This document shows, piece by piece, positions 8,036-16,779 of a stretch of 64,000 nt of DNA. The notes below the pieces were generated by a model, which did no database searches, was not told where the DNA came from, and saw only the letters and a program-made list of their open reading frames with translations. The number at the start of each line of letters is the position of its first letter. Position 1 is the stretch's first letter. This DNA is from Flavobacteriales bacterium (GTDB taxonomy: Bacteria; Bacteroidota; Bacteroidia; NS11-12g; UBA9320). The DNA lies in assembly GCA_020635355.1 (NCBI GenBank), contig JACJZW010000002.1:412622-476621 (forward strand), read 5' to 3'. The position numbers and the translations under genes are program-made.

Positions 8036-9592
8036 TTATCGAGTTTTACTCAAATCAATTCGTCGGGAAGTATACTCCATATCGGATGAAGCTTTTCCCT
8101 CTGCATTCATTTTAAATCGATCACGAGGAATGTTGTAATTGGCGTTCAGGTAATCAATGATGGCGTTAGCTCGTTTGTAAGCCAATTGATCTCCGGACTT
8201 ACTTTTAACAGAATAACCAGTTGCGGTTACTTTGAGGTCAGGGCATTGCTTCATTTTTTCAGCAACGCTGTATAGTACGCCATAAAATTCTGGTTTGATG
8301 GTAGCACTTCCGTTGTCAAATACTACGGCAGGAAGAATTACGTCGTTGCAATCGCAACATCCACCGCCTCCAACTTTAACGGCTTTACCGGTAGTTGGAC
8401 TAACCACTGAACCTTGAATGGTACGTGGATCTTCATCCCGATAATCCGGTACGTTGTCGTTGTCTTCATCGATCATAACACCGGCGGCATTCACGGTAGC
8501 ACCTTTTTCAGAGAATGGCTGATCGTCCCGGTAGTCAGGCACACCATCCTCATCAATATCGGCTGTTTCTCCGCTTCCCCATACCCAGGCATCTTTTTCT
8601 GTGTCCGGTTCTTTATCGTAATAATCGGCAACACCGTCTCCGTCTGTGTCCAACAAAAGGAGGTCAACTTTACCTTTAATTTCTTGAAGTGAATCCAGCG
8701 TTGAATAGATAGACTCAACAGGATTCAACCAATCGTAGTGATCGGTGATACCATCTTTGCCGCCGAGTTTAATACTCGCTTGAAATCCGAGCAATCCGTA
8801 AAAGTCAAATACCCGGTTTCTCCAGATAGGGTAGGAGTATGCATCCAGGTTATCCGTACGGGTATAGTGGTTACGGTATTCAATACCTAAATCCAACCAA
8901 TCAGAGATGTTGCGCTTTACACCAACTCCAAACGGAATGGTAAAGTTTTGTCCCTGATAGCGTGAAATGGCATTTTTAAAGTTGTTGTTGTTGTCGTATT
9001 CTGGGGTAAAGAAATCAGCACCCCATCTGTTATAATATGCTTCTGCATCGGTAGGATTTGTAAATTCTCCTCGCGCATCACTCCACACTACACCAAATCC
9101 GGTAAAGAGAAATAGTTGATATTTTCTTAGCGGACGAAGGAACGAGATGTTACCTAAGGTAAATACCATGTTCACGTTCATGTCCTTGAAGTTGTTTTTG
9201 TAGAAGTATGAGTCCTCAGAGGGAGCGGAGTTACCCGCGTTGTAGGTGTTGGAACCTCCCCGTGTCTGGTCTCCACCTCGTCCGTTTCTACCTTCGTTAC
9301 CGTTACCACTGATATCCTGATCTTCCCGGTTACCGTTGATGGTTCCAATGTCTGCGTTAAATTTCAGACCAAAGGTTTGAGAAACGGAATATTTCACATG
9401 CGCTCCGAAGGAGATCCCCGGAACAAAGTTGTCGGCATCCGTCATACCGTGAGTAGGACTCAACTGAAGTCCCACAGACCACCGTTTTGCGGGTCTGAAT
9501 TTGTCAAAATAATTGCCGATTTGAGCTGAGGAAATCTGACTTCCACACAATGCGATCAGCAGTAGAGTACTTTTTAAACTTTTCATTTTCAT
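8036..9592 (-). CDS. OmpA family outer membrane protein with thrombospondin type 3 repeats
   Basis: This 518-residue porin-like protein has a signal peptide ending near SSA-Q (residues 23/24). An N-terminal beta-barrel spans about 28-280. Three calcium-binding TSP3 repeats follow (DTDGDGVADYYDKEPDTE, DIDEDGVPDYRDDQP and DEDNDNVPDYRDEDPRT, about 315-395). The C-terminal OmpA peptidoglycan-binding domain (about 410-518) contains LKVTATGYSVKSKSGDQLAY. A Gly/Asn/Arg-rich insert at about 95-125 probably forms an extracellular loop. The likely role is to link the outer membrane to peptidoglycan. It is monocistronic: a TACATTTG promoter lies upstream and a shared terminator lies 22 nt after the stop. 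Confidence 0.92.
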   Translation of the reverse strand: MKMKSLKSTLLLIALCGSQISSAQIGNYFDKFRPAKRWSVGLQLSPTHGMTDADNFVPGISFGAHVKYSVSQTFGLKFNADIGTINGNREDQDISGNGNEGRNGRGGDQTRGGSNTYNAGNSAPSEDSYFYKNNFKDMNVNMVFTLGNISFLRPLRKYQLFLFTGFGVVWSDARGEFTNPTDAEAYYNRWGADFFTPEYDNNNNFKNAISRYQGQNFTIPFGVGVKRNISDWLDLGIEYRNHYTRTDNLDAYSYPIWRNRVFDFYGLLGFQASIKLGGKDGITDHYDWLNPVESIYSTLDSLQEIKGKVDLLLLDTDGDGVADYYDKEPDTEKDAWVWGSGETADIDEDGVPDYRDDQPFSEKGATVNAAGVMIDEDNDNVPDYRDEDPRTIQGSVVSPTTGKAVKVGGGGCCDCNDVILPAVVFDNGSATIKPEFYGVLYSVAEKMKQCPDLKVTATGYSVKSKSGDQLAYKRANAIIDYLNANYNIPRDRFKMNAEGKASSDMEYTSRRIDLSKTR

Positions 9593-9628
9593 TTGGATTA
9601 AGTGCTAGGGGCCCTCATACATTCTTAG

Positions 9629-9636
9629 CAAATGTA
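9629..9636 (-). promoter_or_regulatory. -7 box for the OmpA gene
   Basis: The minus strand reads TACATTTG, a full TAnnTTTG match, about 37 nt before the ATG at 9592. No clear -33 element is seen; the upstream stretch is T-rich. Confidence 0.6.
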
Positions 9637-9663
9637 TGTAATAATAATAAAAAATGCTGATAG

Positions 9664-11280
9664 TCAGGCAATAATCAAGTTTGCGAATGTCGCTTCATTT
9701 TGAGAAATGCTCTCAAATTGACCATTTTTAAGAAGAGGAAGGAGGGTGGGCAAATGGTTGATAATGAATTCATTTCGTTCCTGAAGGTGAGAAGAAGACC
9801 TGATTTTGTCCTTTTGACGCTTCACCTTGTTGAGATGTTCATTTTGGGAGACAATTTCATCATTCCATCGCTCAAACTGAACCTCTACATTGGATAGTAT
9901 TCCATCGAGGCTTTTTCTGAACGATTTGGATGGTGCACTTAAATTAAGTTTTGATGAAATTTTTTCGAGGTCAGAGATGGCTTCTTCAAGTTTAGTTTTG
10001 GCGTTTTGAACCACCTCCATGTTTTCACTTGATTTCTGAGCCAAAAGCTGGTTGAACGATTCGTCATTGAGCAGGCATGACTCGTATAGAATCTGGTAAC
10101 GATCGAATGTCTTTTGAATTCCGGATCCTAATATGAAGGCAGATTTTCGAATGTTCAAGGCCGGTTTGAATACGTTTAAGTGATCGAATAGTGTACTCAA
10201 CTCCAACCAGTAAATGAACTCACTCCCACCACAGATATACTCGATATTGGGCAATATCCGTTGCTGATAGATTGGCCGAAGTAGCGCATTCGGACTAAAT
10301 GTTTCAGGGTGTGTGTCAATCAATTTAGAGAGTTCATCCGCATGATAGGTCTTGTCCAATCCAATTAGTTCAAAACGATCATTGGTGAATTCAATGCGAT
10401 TTCGACCCTCTTCGGAAAGGAAGAAATGGTTGATTGGACGGGTGTTGATAGGCGGTTTAATGCCAGCTTCTTTCAACGCCGCGATACCTGTATCCATTGC
10501 TTGCTGCAGTGATTGATCCAGCACATCCTTCCGAATGATGTCTTTATACAACAACTTGAGGGATGGGCTATCCGGGTCGATTACCACCAATCCATCTTTT
10601 TCAAAGAGCTGATGTACCAGATACTGAGTGGCTTGAGCAAATGTATCATGCTTTGAATAAGCCTTCCTGCACAGATCAATGAAGGTCGTATTGAACTCAT
10701 TTTGATCTAGACGATCTGCGAGTTCATCCACCAGCGGAAGTAAGGTTTTCGGAGAAAAACGACCCACGGCACCTTTGCCTGGACGATCCCATACATACTG
10801 TTGGTTGTACAGTTGAATGCTCCGAATTTCATCAAAATCGTGATCTTCACTTGCCATCCAAAACACCGGGATTACCCGGTAACCAGGGTGATTCTTTTGT
10901 ATTTCCCGGGCAGCATTGATGCAACTGATGATCTTGTAGATTACAAACAAAGGCCCCAGAAAGATGTGTATTTGTTGCCCGGTTGTAACCGTAATGGAAT
11001 TGGAATCCAGAAGTGCCTGAATGTTTTGATGAACGGCAGAATTGTCGTTTGCTGATTCATCCAGACTGGCGTACTGCTTTTGGAGTGCTTCCACCAGAAT
11101 TTTTCGATTTTCCGGGGAGTAATCTGAATGTTGAGTCAAAGATTGAATGCGTTCCCGGTTTACCTTTCCGAAATCAATTGAAGGGTCCAGATTCCCGGTT
11201 AAAAAAGCACTCACCACGTCATTGTGGAAGGCCTTATCCATCACATTTACCTCTTGAAGAAAGGGCAGCTCACTTGCCAT
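9664..11280 (-). CDS. bshC: bacillithiol biosynthesis cysteine-adding enzyme
   Basis: BshC adds cysteine to glucosaminyl-malate in the last step of bacillithiol synthesis; this thiol buffers redox state in Bacteroidota and Firmicutes. Diagnostic motifs are TVTTGQQIHIFLGPLFVIYK and VIPVFWMASEDHDFDEI. The C-terminal third is a long coiled coil (NAKTKLEEAISDLEKISSKL and on). I chose the ATG at 11280, giving MASELPFLQEV and 538 residues, close to the family length. It overlaps the 3' end of rimO by 11 nt, which implies coupled translation. A longer in-frame start at 11328 would lie deep inside rimO. Confidence 0.93.
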   Translation of the reverse strand: MASELPFLQEVNVMDKAFHNDVVSAFLTGNLDPSIDFGKVNRERIQSLTQHSDYSPENRKILVEALQKQYASLDESANDNSAVHQNIQALLDSNSITVTTGQQIHIFLGPLFVIYKIISCINAAREIQKNHPGYRVIPVFWMASEDHDFDEIRSIQLYNQQYVWDRPGKGAVGRFSPKTLLPLVDELADRLDQNEFNTTFIDLCRKAYSKHDTFAQATQYLVHQLFEKDGLVVIDPDSPSLKLLYKDIIRKDVLDQSLQQAMDTGIAALKEAGIKPPINTRPINHFFLSEEGRNRIEFTNDRFELIGLDKTYHADELSKLIDTHPETFSPNALLRPIYQQRILPNIEYICGGSEFIYWLELSTLFDHLNVFKPALNIRKSAFILGSGIQKTFDRYQILYESCLLNDESFNQLLAQKSSENMEVVQNAKTKLEEAISDLEKISSKLNLSAPSKSFRKSLDGILSNVEVQFERWNDEIVSQNEHLNKVKRQKDKIRSSSHLQERNEFIINHLPTLLPLLKNGQFESISQNEATFANLIIA

Positions 11281-12589
11281 CGATGCGTTTTGCATGCAAG
11301 TCAAACTCTGTTGCGTCAGTGATTTCAACCTGAATAAAATCTCCGATTCGCAGGTAATTGTCGTGGTCTTGAATGATTACTTCGTTATCTACTTCAGGCG
11401 AATCAAATTCACTTCGGGCGATGAAATGTTCACCCTCCATTCGATCGATCAATACCTTCATCTGCTTTCCGATCTTCTTTTGATTCAGTTCCAGACTGAT
11501 TTCCTCCTGAATGGCCATTAATTCGGCTGCCCGCTCTTCCTTCAATTCATCGGGCACATCGTCGGTTAGCGTATAGGCATGGGTGCCGTCTTCGTGCGAA
11601 TAGGTGAACACCCCAAGACGCTCAAATCGATTTTCGCGAACAAAGTTGCACAGATCTTCGAAGTCTTCCTGTGTTTCGCCGGGATGACCAACCAACATGG
11701 TGGTGCGTAGGGCAATGTTCGGCACCTCTACTCGAATCTGATCGATGAGTTCCTGGGTGCGTCTTTTAGTGATTCCCCGACGCATCTTCTTGAGCATGTG
11801 ATCAGAACTGTGCTGAAGCGGCATGTCCAGATACGAACAAACGGATGGATGATTCTTGATGACTGGCAATACATCCATTGGAAATTTAGAAGGATAGGCA
11901 TAGTGCAGTCTTACCCAGTCAATGCCTTTCACATCGCCCAACTGTGTCATCAGCTCGGCTAGTTTACGATCATTGTAAATATCCAATCCATAATAGGTGG
12001 TGTCCTGTGCAATCAGCATCAATTCCCGAACACCTTTGGCTGCCAAATGTTCCGCCTCCCGCACCAATTGTTCTATGGGTTTGGAAACATGATTACCCCG
12101 CATCAAGGGAATGGCGCAAAATGAACACGGACGGTTACATCCTTCCGATATTTTCAAATAGGCATAATGGAACGGAGTGGTGGTGATGCGTTCACCCAGT
12201 AGGTTACGTTTGTAATCGGCTCCGAGCCGATCAAGAAGTGCAGGTAATTCCATCGTGCCGAAAAAATCGTCCACTTCGGGCATTTCGGCTTTTAGTTCAT
12301 CCTTGTATCGATGCGAAAGACAGCCGGTAACAAACAGTTTTTCGATGTTTCCTGCTTCCTTCTCATCAATGTAATGCAAAATGGTATCGATGGACTCTTG
12401 TTTGGCGTTATCAATGAAGCCGCAAGTGTTTACCACAATGATGTTTGCATCCGGATTACCCGATTGATGGGTTGCTTCAAACTGATTGGCTTGAAGTTGA
12501 GTGAGCAGAACTTCGGAGTCTACCGTATTTTTAGAGCACCCCAGGGTGACAATATCAATGATGTTGGTTTTGTGACTTCGAGCGCGCAT
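11270..12589 (-). CDS. rimO: ribosomal protein S12 methylthiotransferase RimO
   Basis: RimO is a radical SAM enzyme that methylthiolates a conserved aspartate of ribosomal protein S12. The N-terminal UPF0004 domain has three cluster-binding cysteines: Cys18 in TLGCSKNTVDSE, Cys56 in VVNTCGFID and Cys90 in VTGCLSHRY. The radical SAM cluster ligands are Cys151, Cys155 and Cys158 in GCNRPCSFCAIP. A TRAM domain occupies the last 65 residues or so. The LGCSKNTVDSE motif separates it from the MiaB paralogue at 34692-36116. The gene follows ftsY with a 1-nt gap and overlaps bshC, so all three are cotranscribed. Confidence 0.96.
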   Translation of the reverse strand: MRARSHKTNIIDIVTLGCSKNTVDSEVLLTQLQANQFEATHQSGNPDANIIVVNTCGFIDNAKQESIDTILHYIDEKEAGNIEKLFVTGCLSHRYKDELKAEMPEVDDFFGTMELPALLDRLGADYKRNLLGERITTTPFHYAYLKISEGCNRPCSFCAIPLMRGNHVSKPIEQLVREAEHLAAKGVRELMLIAQDTTYYGLDIYNDRKLAELMTQLGDVKGIDWVRLHYAYPSKFPMDVLPVIKNHPSVCSYLDMPLQHSSDHMLKKMRRGITKRRTQELIDQIRVEVPNIALRTTMLVGHPGETQEDFEDLCNFVRENRFERLGVFTYSHEDGTHAYTLTDDVPDELKEERAAELMAIQEEISLELNQKKIGKQMKVLIDRMEGEHFIARSEFDSPEVDNEVIIQDHDNYLRIGDFIQVEITDATEFDLHAKRIDGK

Positions 12590-12590
12590 C

Positions 12591-13541
12591 TCAGGTATTG
12601 AACAACGAATCCACGAATTCGGTTGGTTCGAAGATCTGCAAATCTTCTATTCCTTCACCAACACCGATGTATTTTACCGGAATACCGAACTGATCGGAAA
12701 TCCCCAACACTACGCCGCCACGTGCGGTTCCATCTAATTTAGTCAAGGCCAGAGCGGTCACATCGGTTGCGGCTGTAAATTGCTTTGCTTGTTCAAAGGC
12801 ATTTTGTCCGGTACTGGCATCCAACACTAACAATACTTCATGCGGTGCATCCGGAATCACCTTACTCATAACCCGTTTGATCTTCGAAAGCTCGTTCATG
12901 AGATTGACTTTATTGTGCAACCGACCTGCCGTATCAACCAGGATCAGATCGGCTTGATTCTCAACCCCATATTGAACGGTGTCAAAAGCTACAGAAGCCG
13001 GATCGGCATTCATTCCCTTAGAGACAATGGGAACATCAACACGCTTGCTCCAAATGGTGAGTTGATCCACGGCAGCGGCTCGGAAGGTATCGGCAGCGCC
13101 CAGAACAACCTTTTTCCCCGCCTTTTTATAGAGGTTGGCCAATTTACCAATGGTGGTTGTTTTCCCCACTCCGTTTACGCCTACAACCATGATCACATAC
13201 GGTTTGGCCTGTGCAAACTGGTTGGCCGATTCTTTCTCTGAAAGGAGTTTGCTGATCTCTTCCTTGAGCATGGCATTTAGCTCCTGACTGCCCAGATATT
13301 TGTCGGACGATACGCGGGCCTGAATCCGATCGATAATTTTGATGGTGGTGTCAACCCCCACATCCGATGTGATCAGAATTTCTTCCAATTCATCGAGGAA
13401 ATCATCATCAACCGTGCTTCGACCTACAAGAGCCCGGGAGATTTTGCCAACCAGTGACGACTTGGTTTTCTCCAGTCCTTTGTCCAGTCGAGCCTTTTCA
13501 TCAGCGGATTTTTCCTTTTTGAAGAAGTCAAATAAACCCAT
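12591..13541 (-). CDS. ftsY: signal recognition particle receptor FtsY
   Basis: FtsY is the SRP receptor GTPase that delivers ribosome-nascent chain complexes to the Sec translocon. The 316-residue protein begins MGLFDFFKKEKSADEKARL, with only a short form of the acidic N-terminal domain. GTPase motifs are GVNGVGKTTTIGKLAN, DTFRAAAVDQL, LVDTAGR and TKLDGTARGG. I chose the ATG at 13541: a longer frame to 13568 would translate through the terminator at 13551-13585. It follows the rpmB-rpmG-DUF4295 cluster and precedes rimO, a gene order common in Bacteroidota. Confidence 0.96.
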   Translation of the reverse strand: MGLFDFFKKEKSADEKARLDKGLEKTKSSLVGKISRALVGRSTVDDDFLDELEEILITSDVGVDTTIKIIDRIQARVSSDKYLGSQELNAMLKEEISKLLSEKESANQFAQAKPYVIMVVGVNGVGKTTTIGKLANLYKKAGKKVVLGAADTFRAAAVDQLTIWSKRVDVPIVSKGMNADPASVAFDTVQYGVENQADLILVDTAGRLHNKVNLMNELSKIKRVMSKVIPDAPHEVLLVLDASTGQNAFEQAKQFTAATDVTALALTKLDGTARGGVVLGISDQFGIPVKYIGVGEGIEDLQIFEPTEFVDSLFNT

Positions 13542-13550
13542 AGGTATAGA

Positions 13551-13585
13551 AACAAAAAAGCCTCCCAATTTAACACAGGAGGCTT
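13551..13585 (-). terminator. terminator after the rpmB-rpmG-DUF4295 cluster
   Basis: On the minus strand AAGCCTCC pairs with GGAGGCTT across a 12-nt loop and is followed by TTTT. It separates the ribosomal-protein cluster from ftsY, so ftsY either relies on read-through or has a weak promoter of its own. Confidence 0.8.
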
Positions 13586-13609
13586 ATGAATTGTGTTGTA
13601 AAAACGTTC

Positions 13610-13759
13610 TTATTTGAAATATTCCTTTACTGAATCAGTAGGGATGATTTCTTCCTTAAACGTGTACGCACCTGTCTTAGGTGAACGTACCGCTTTGATT
13701 ACCTTGGCCCAATCGCGGCCGGTTCCGGTTTTCAGTGTTGCAACTACCTTCTTTGCCAT
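13610..13759 (-). CDS. DUF4295 small protein
   Basis: This 49-residue basic protein (MAKKVVATLKTGTGRDWAKV at the start, DSVKEYFK at the end) belongs to the short DUF4295 family that regularly follows rpmG in Bacteroidota. Its size, charge and place between ribosomal protein genes suggest that it binds ribosomes or rRNA, but that is inference. It starts 6 nt after rpmG and ends just before a terminator. Confidence 0.88.
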   Translation of the reverse strand: MAKKVVATLKTGTGRDWAKVIKAVRSPKTGAYTFKEEIIPTDSVKEYFK

Positions 13760-13765
13760 GATCGA

Positions 13766-13948
13766 TTATTTAATCTCTTTGTGTACAGTTACTTTTTTCA
13801 TGATTGGGTTGAACTTTTTCAATTCCAATCGCTCGGTGGTATTCTTCTTATTCTTGGTAGTGATGTACCGTGAAGTACCGGGCATACCAGAAGCTTTGTG
13901 CTCAGTGCACTCGAGAATAACTTGAATTCTATTTCCTTTCTTGGCCAT
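13766..13948 (-). CDS. rpmG: 50S ribosomal protein L33
   Basis: bL33 is a 60-residue large-subunit protein. The sequence MAKKGNRIQVILECTEHK, then GTSRYITTKNKKNTTERLEL, is typical. Only one cysteine remains, so this is the form that does not bind zinc through paired CxxC motifs. It sits between rpmB (21 nt upstream) and the DUF4295 gene (6 nt downstream) in one transcript. Confidence 0.96.
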   Translation of the reverse strand: MAKKGNRIQVILECTEHKASGMPGTSRYITTKNKKNTTERLELKKFNPIMKKVTVHKEIK

Positions 13949-13969
13949 GATTATCTAATCTGCGTATTC

Positions 13970-14203
13970 TTAAATGGTGCCGTTTTTTTCAAATTCACGA
14001 AGGCAGGCAGAAATACCTTTCTTGTTGATGGTTCGCAAAGCCGACGTTGAAACCTTCAACGTAATCCATCGGTCTTCCTCCGGAATATAGAAACGCTTGG
14101 TGTGAAGATTCGGGTAGAATCGTCGCTTGGTCTTGATATTCGAGTGGGAAACGTGGTTGCCTTTCATGGCTTTCTTTCCCGTAAGATCACATACTCTAGA
14201 CAT
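13970..14203 (-). CDS. rpmB: 50S ribosomal protein L28
   Basis: bL28, 77 residues, begins MSRVCDLTGKKAMKGNHVSH and continues with KTKRRFYPNLHTKRFYIPEE, the conserved core of the family. It is the first gene of the rpmB-rpmG-DUF4295 cluster. A promoter with both elements lies about 20 nt upstream (14224-14255). Confidence 0.96.
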   Translation of the reverse strand: MSRVCDLTGKKAMKGNHVSHSNIKTKRRFYPNLHTKRFYIPEEDRWITLKVSTSALRTINKKGISACLREFEKNGTI

Positions 14204-14223
14204 CGGTCCGTTTTTAAGGAGTG

Positions 14224-14255
14224 CAAAGTTGAACTTTTTCTTGTGAATTCACAAA
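14224..14255 (-). promoter_or_regulatory. promoter of the rpmB cluster
   Basis: On the minus strand TTTG (14252-14255) is followed after 20 nt by CAACTTTG (14224-14231), one base off TAnnTTTG. Spacing fits a Bacteroidota housekeeping promoter, and the start would be about 15-17 nt before the L28 ATG. Confidence 0.55.
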
Positions 14256-14284
14256 GGGTTTGCTCAAAAATTCGTAAAGAATAT

Positions 14285-14665
14285 CTATTTGAACCAGAAG
14301 GCTATGGGGGAGAGTCTCACCTCACCATAAGCAGAGGTTCCAGTTACCATGTCAATGATCAGAACACTGCCCTTGGTCAAGGTAAGAAAACTGGCCGGAA
14401 GGTTTGTTTTTGTAAATGAATTACCATTGAATTTTTGGGCGTAAGGCATGCCATCAGCCGGCACAAAAACCACTTGAAAACTGGTAACCTCCACCGGTCC
14501 TAGTTTTGTAGTGCTGTCATAGTGAACCAGGAAAGAATCGGTTTGATCAAACTGATGGACGCTGATGGTGTCTGTCCCCAATTGATTCAGATAGGTCTGG
14601 GCCTTCATCGGCGCAGCCAAAGCCAGCAGAAAAGATAAAAACAGAAGTCGTTGAAGGGTATACAT
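14285..14665 (-). CDS. small secreted protein resembling the GldM C-terminal domain
   Basis: The 126-residue protein starts with a signal peptide (MYTLQRLLFLSFLLALAAPM, cleaved near KAQ). The mature part is all-beta in look: VEVTSFQVVFVPADGMPYAQ, then a segment ending SVLIIDMVTGTSAYGEVR and SPIAFWFK. This layout resembles the last beta domain of GldM, the T9SS motor protein, where a similar strand pattern ends in an I-x-F-x-K strand. The similarity is judged by eye and is only suggestive. The ATG at 14665 is preferred to a TTG at 14683. It lies 39 nt downstream of gyrB on the same strand. Confidence 0.65.
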   Translation of the reverse strand: MYTLQRLLFLSFLLALAAPMKAQTYLNQLGTDTISVHQFDQTDSFLVHYDSTTKLGPVEVTSFQVVFVPADGMPYAQKFNGNSFTKTNLPASFLTLTKGSVLIIDMVTGTSAYGEVRLSPIAFWFK

Positions 14666-14704
14666 ACTCCTACAACGACCCAATTGACTTAATGGTGTTA
14701 CGCA

Positions 14705-16645
14705 TTACACATCGATTCGAGCGTAACGGGCATTGGCCTCAATAAACTCGCGTCGAGGTGGAACTTCATCACCCATGAGCATGGAGAAAATACGATCGGC
14801 TTCTGCGGCAGATTCCAGAGTTACCTGCTTCAGGGTACGTCGCTCAGGATCCATAGTTGTTTCCCAAAGTTGCTCCGCATTCATCTCGCCAAGACCCTTA
14901 TAGCGCTGAACATTAACGGATTCCGGCTTCTCGCCTCCCAGGCGTTTTACTTCCCGATCACGCTCATTATCGCTCCATACATAGGCAGCTTCCTTACCTT
15001 TCTTCACCTGATACAACGGTGGCGTGGCGATGTAGACATAGCCATTGTCTATGAGCTTCTTCATATATCGGAAGAACAAGGTGAGAATCAAGGTTCGAAT
15101 GTGTGATCCATCCACGTCGGCATCCGTCATGATGATAATCTTGTGATATCGAAGCTTGACAATATTCAGTTCCTTATCGTCTTCCTCAGTCCCCATAGTT
15201 ACCCCCAAGGCGGTAAACATGTTCTTGATCTCTTCGTTCTCGTATATTTTGTGCTCCAGTGCCTTTTCCACGTTCAGGATCTTACCGCGAAGCGGTAGGA
15301 TGGCCTGAAAACTTCGATCCCGACCTTGTTTCGCTGTTCCTCCGGCCGAATCACCCTCTACCAGGTAAATCTCACACACGGCTGGGTCACGCTCGGAGCA
15401 ATCTGAAAGTTTTCCGGGAAGTCCGGCTCCGGACATCACGCCTTTACGTTGGACCATTTCACGGGCCTTTCGTGCAGCGTGTCGTGCCTGAGCAGCAACC
15501 ACCACCTTATTAATGATGGTTCGTGCCATGTTGGGGTTTTCCTCCAGGTAGTTGAAGAGCATTTCGCCAACCGCCTGATCAACAGCACCACTTACTTCAC
15601 TGTTACCTAACTTCGTTTTGGTCTGCCCTTCGAATTGGGGTTCCGCTACTTTAACCGAGATCACCCCTGTGAGTCCTTCTCGAAAATCTTCCCCACTAAT
15701 TTCAAACTTCAGTTTGGCAAAGTAGCCTTCCTTTTCGGCGTACGATTTAAGTGTTCGGGTAAGTGCTCTACGAAATCCGGCAACGTGGGTACCACCTTCA
15801 ATGGTGTTAATGTTGTTCACATAGCTGTGAAGATTCTCAGTGTAGCTGCTGTTGTATTGAAAGGCGATTTCTACCGGAACACCAGCTTTTTCTCCTTCGG
15901 CATAGATTGGTTCCGGGATAAGTGATTCCCGGGTGCCGTCCAGGAACTTCACGAATTCCTTGAGTCCACCTTCCGAGAAAAACTCGTTGTGAAGTGGTTT
16001 ACCATCGTCATCCAGCGTTCGAAGATCGGTGAGGGTGAGTCGTATTCCGTGGTTCAAAAACGACAATTCCCGCAACCGGGATGCAAGGGTATCGTAGTTG
16101 TAGACGGTAGATTGAAAAATAGACCCGTCCGGCCAGAAGTGAACCGTTGTTCCTCGTTTATCGGTATCACCAATCACTTCTACCCCGGTTTGAGGTTTCC
16201 CGATGGCGTATTCCTGTTGATGGATTTTCCCATCCAGACATACGGTTGCCACTAATTTCGTGGAAAGTGCGTTCACACAACTAACACCTACTCCGTGAAG
16301 TCCTCCAGAAACCTTGTAGGAATCCTTATCGAACTTACCCCCGGCATGTAGCACCGTCATAACCACTTCGAGGGCGGACTTCTTCTCCTTTGCGTGCATC
16401 GCAACCGGAATACCCCGACCATTATCTTCAACCGAAATGCTGTTGTCTTCGTGAATGGTGACGTGAATGGTATCGCAATGACCAGCAAGTGCTTCGTCAA
16501 TACTATTGTCAACCACCTCATAAACAAGGTGGTGTAAGCCTTTGGTTCCCACATCACCGATGTACATGGCGGGGCGCTTTCGCACGGCTTCCAACCCTTC
16601 AAGAACCTGTATATTATCTGCTCCGTAATCCGTGTTTTGTGACAT
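14705..16645 (-). CDS. gyrB: DNA gyrase subunit B
   Basis: GyrB supplies the ATPase of DNA gyrase, which introduces negative supercoils. The 646-residue protein has the GHKL ATPase domain (VYEVVDNSIDEALAGHCD, DNGRGIPV, HAGGKFDKDSYKVSGGLHGV), the transducer domain, and the TOPRIM domain with LVEGDSAGGTAKQGRD and TDADVDGSHI. Its length fits the short GyrB that lacks the enterobacterial insert. The intergenic region before it contains TATTTTTA at 16680-16687 (minus strand), one base off the -7 consensus, so a promoter about 35-40 nt upstream is likely. ParE is the only close alternative; overall similarity favours GyrB. Confidence 0.95.
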   Translation of the reverse strand: MSQNTDYGADNIQVLEGLEAVRKRPAMYIGDVGTKGLHHLVYEVVDNSIDEALAGHCDTIHVTIHEDNSISVEDNGRGIPVAMHAKEKKSALEVVMTVLHAGGKFDKDSYKVSGGLHGVGVSCVNALSTKLVATVCLDGKIHQQEYAIGKPQTGVEVIGDTDKRGTTVHFWPDGSIFQSTVYNYDTLASRLRELSFLNHGIRLTLTDLRTLDDDGKPLHNEFFSEGGLKEFVKFLDGTRESLIPEPIYAEGEKAGVPVEIAFQYNSSYTENLHSYVNNINTIEGGTHVAGFRRALTRTLKSYAEKEGYFAKLKFEISGEDFREGLTGVISVKVAEPQFEGQTKTKLGNSEVSGAVDQAVGEMLFNYLEENPNMARTIINKVVVAAQARHAARKAREMVQRKGVMSGAGLPGKLSDCSERDPAVCEIYLVEGDSAGGTAKQGRDRSFQAILPLRGKILNVEKALEHKIYENEEIKNMFTALGVTMGTEEDDKELNIVKLRYHKIIIMTDADVDGSHIRTLILTLFFRYMKKLIDNGYVYIATPPLYQVKKGKEAAYVWSDNERDREVKRLGGEKPESVNVQRYKGLGEMNAEQLWETTMDPERRTLKQVTLESAAEADRIFSMLMGDEVPPRREFIEANARYARIDV

Positions 16646-16779
16646 ATTCTTACCCTTAATCGGCTAACTGTTTAAAGGGTAAAAATACGGTGAAATGGCC
16701 CCTTATGACGGGTGAAATTTGGCCATCTTATCCACAATAAATGAACGATTTATGAGGATTTTCAACCGGTTTGATACGG

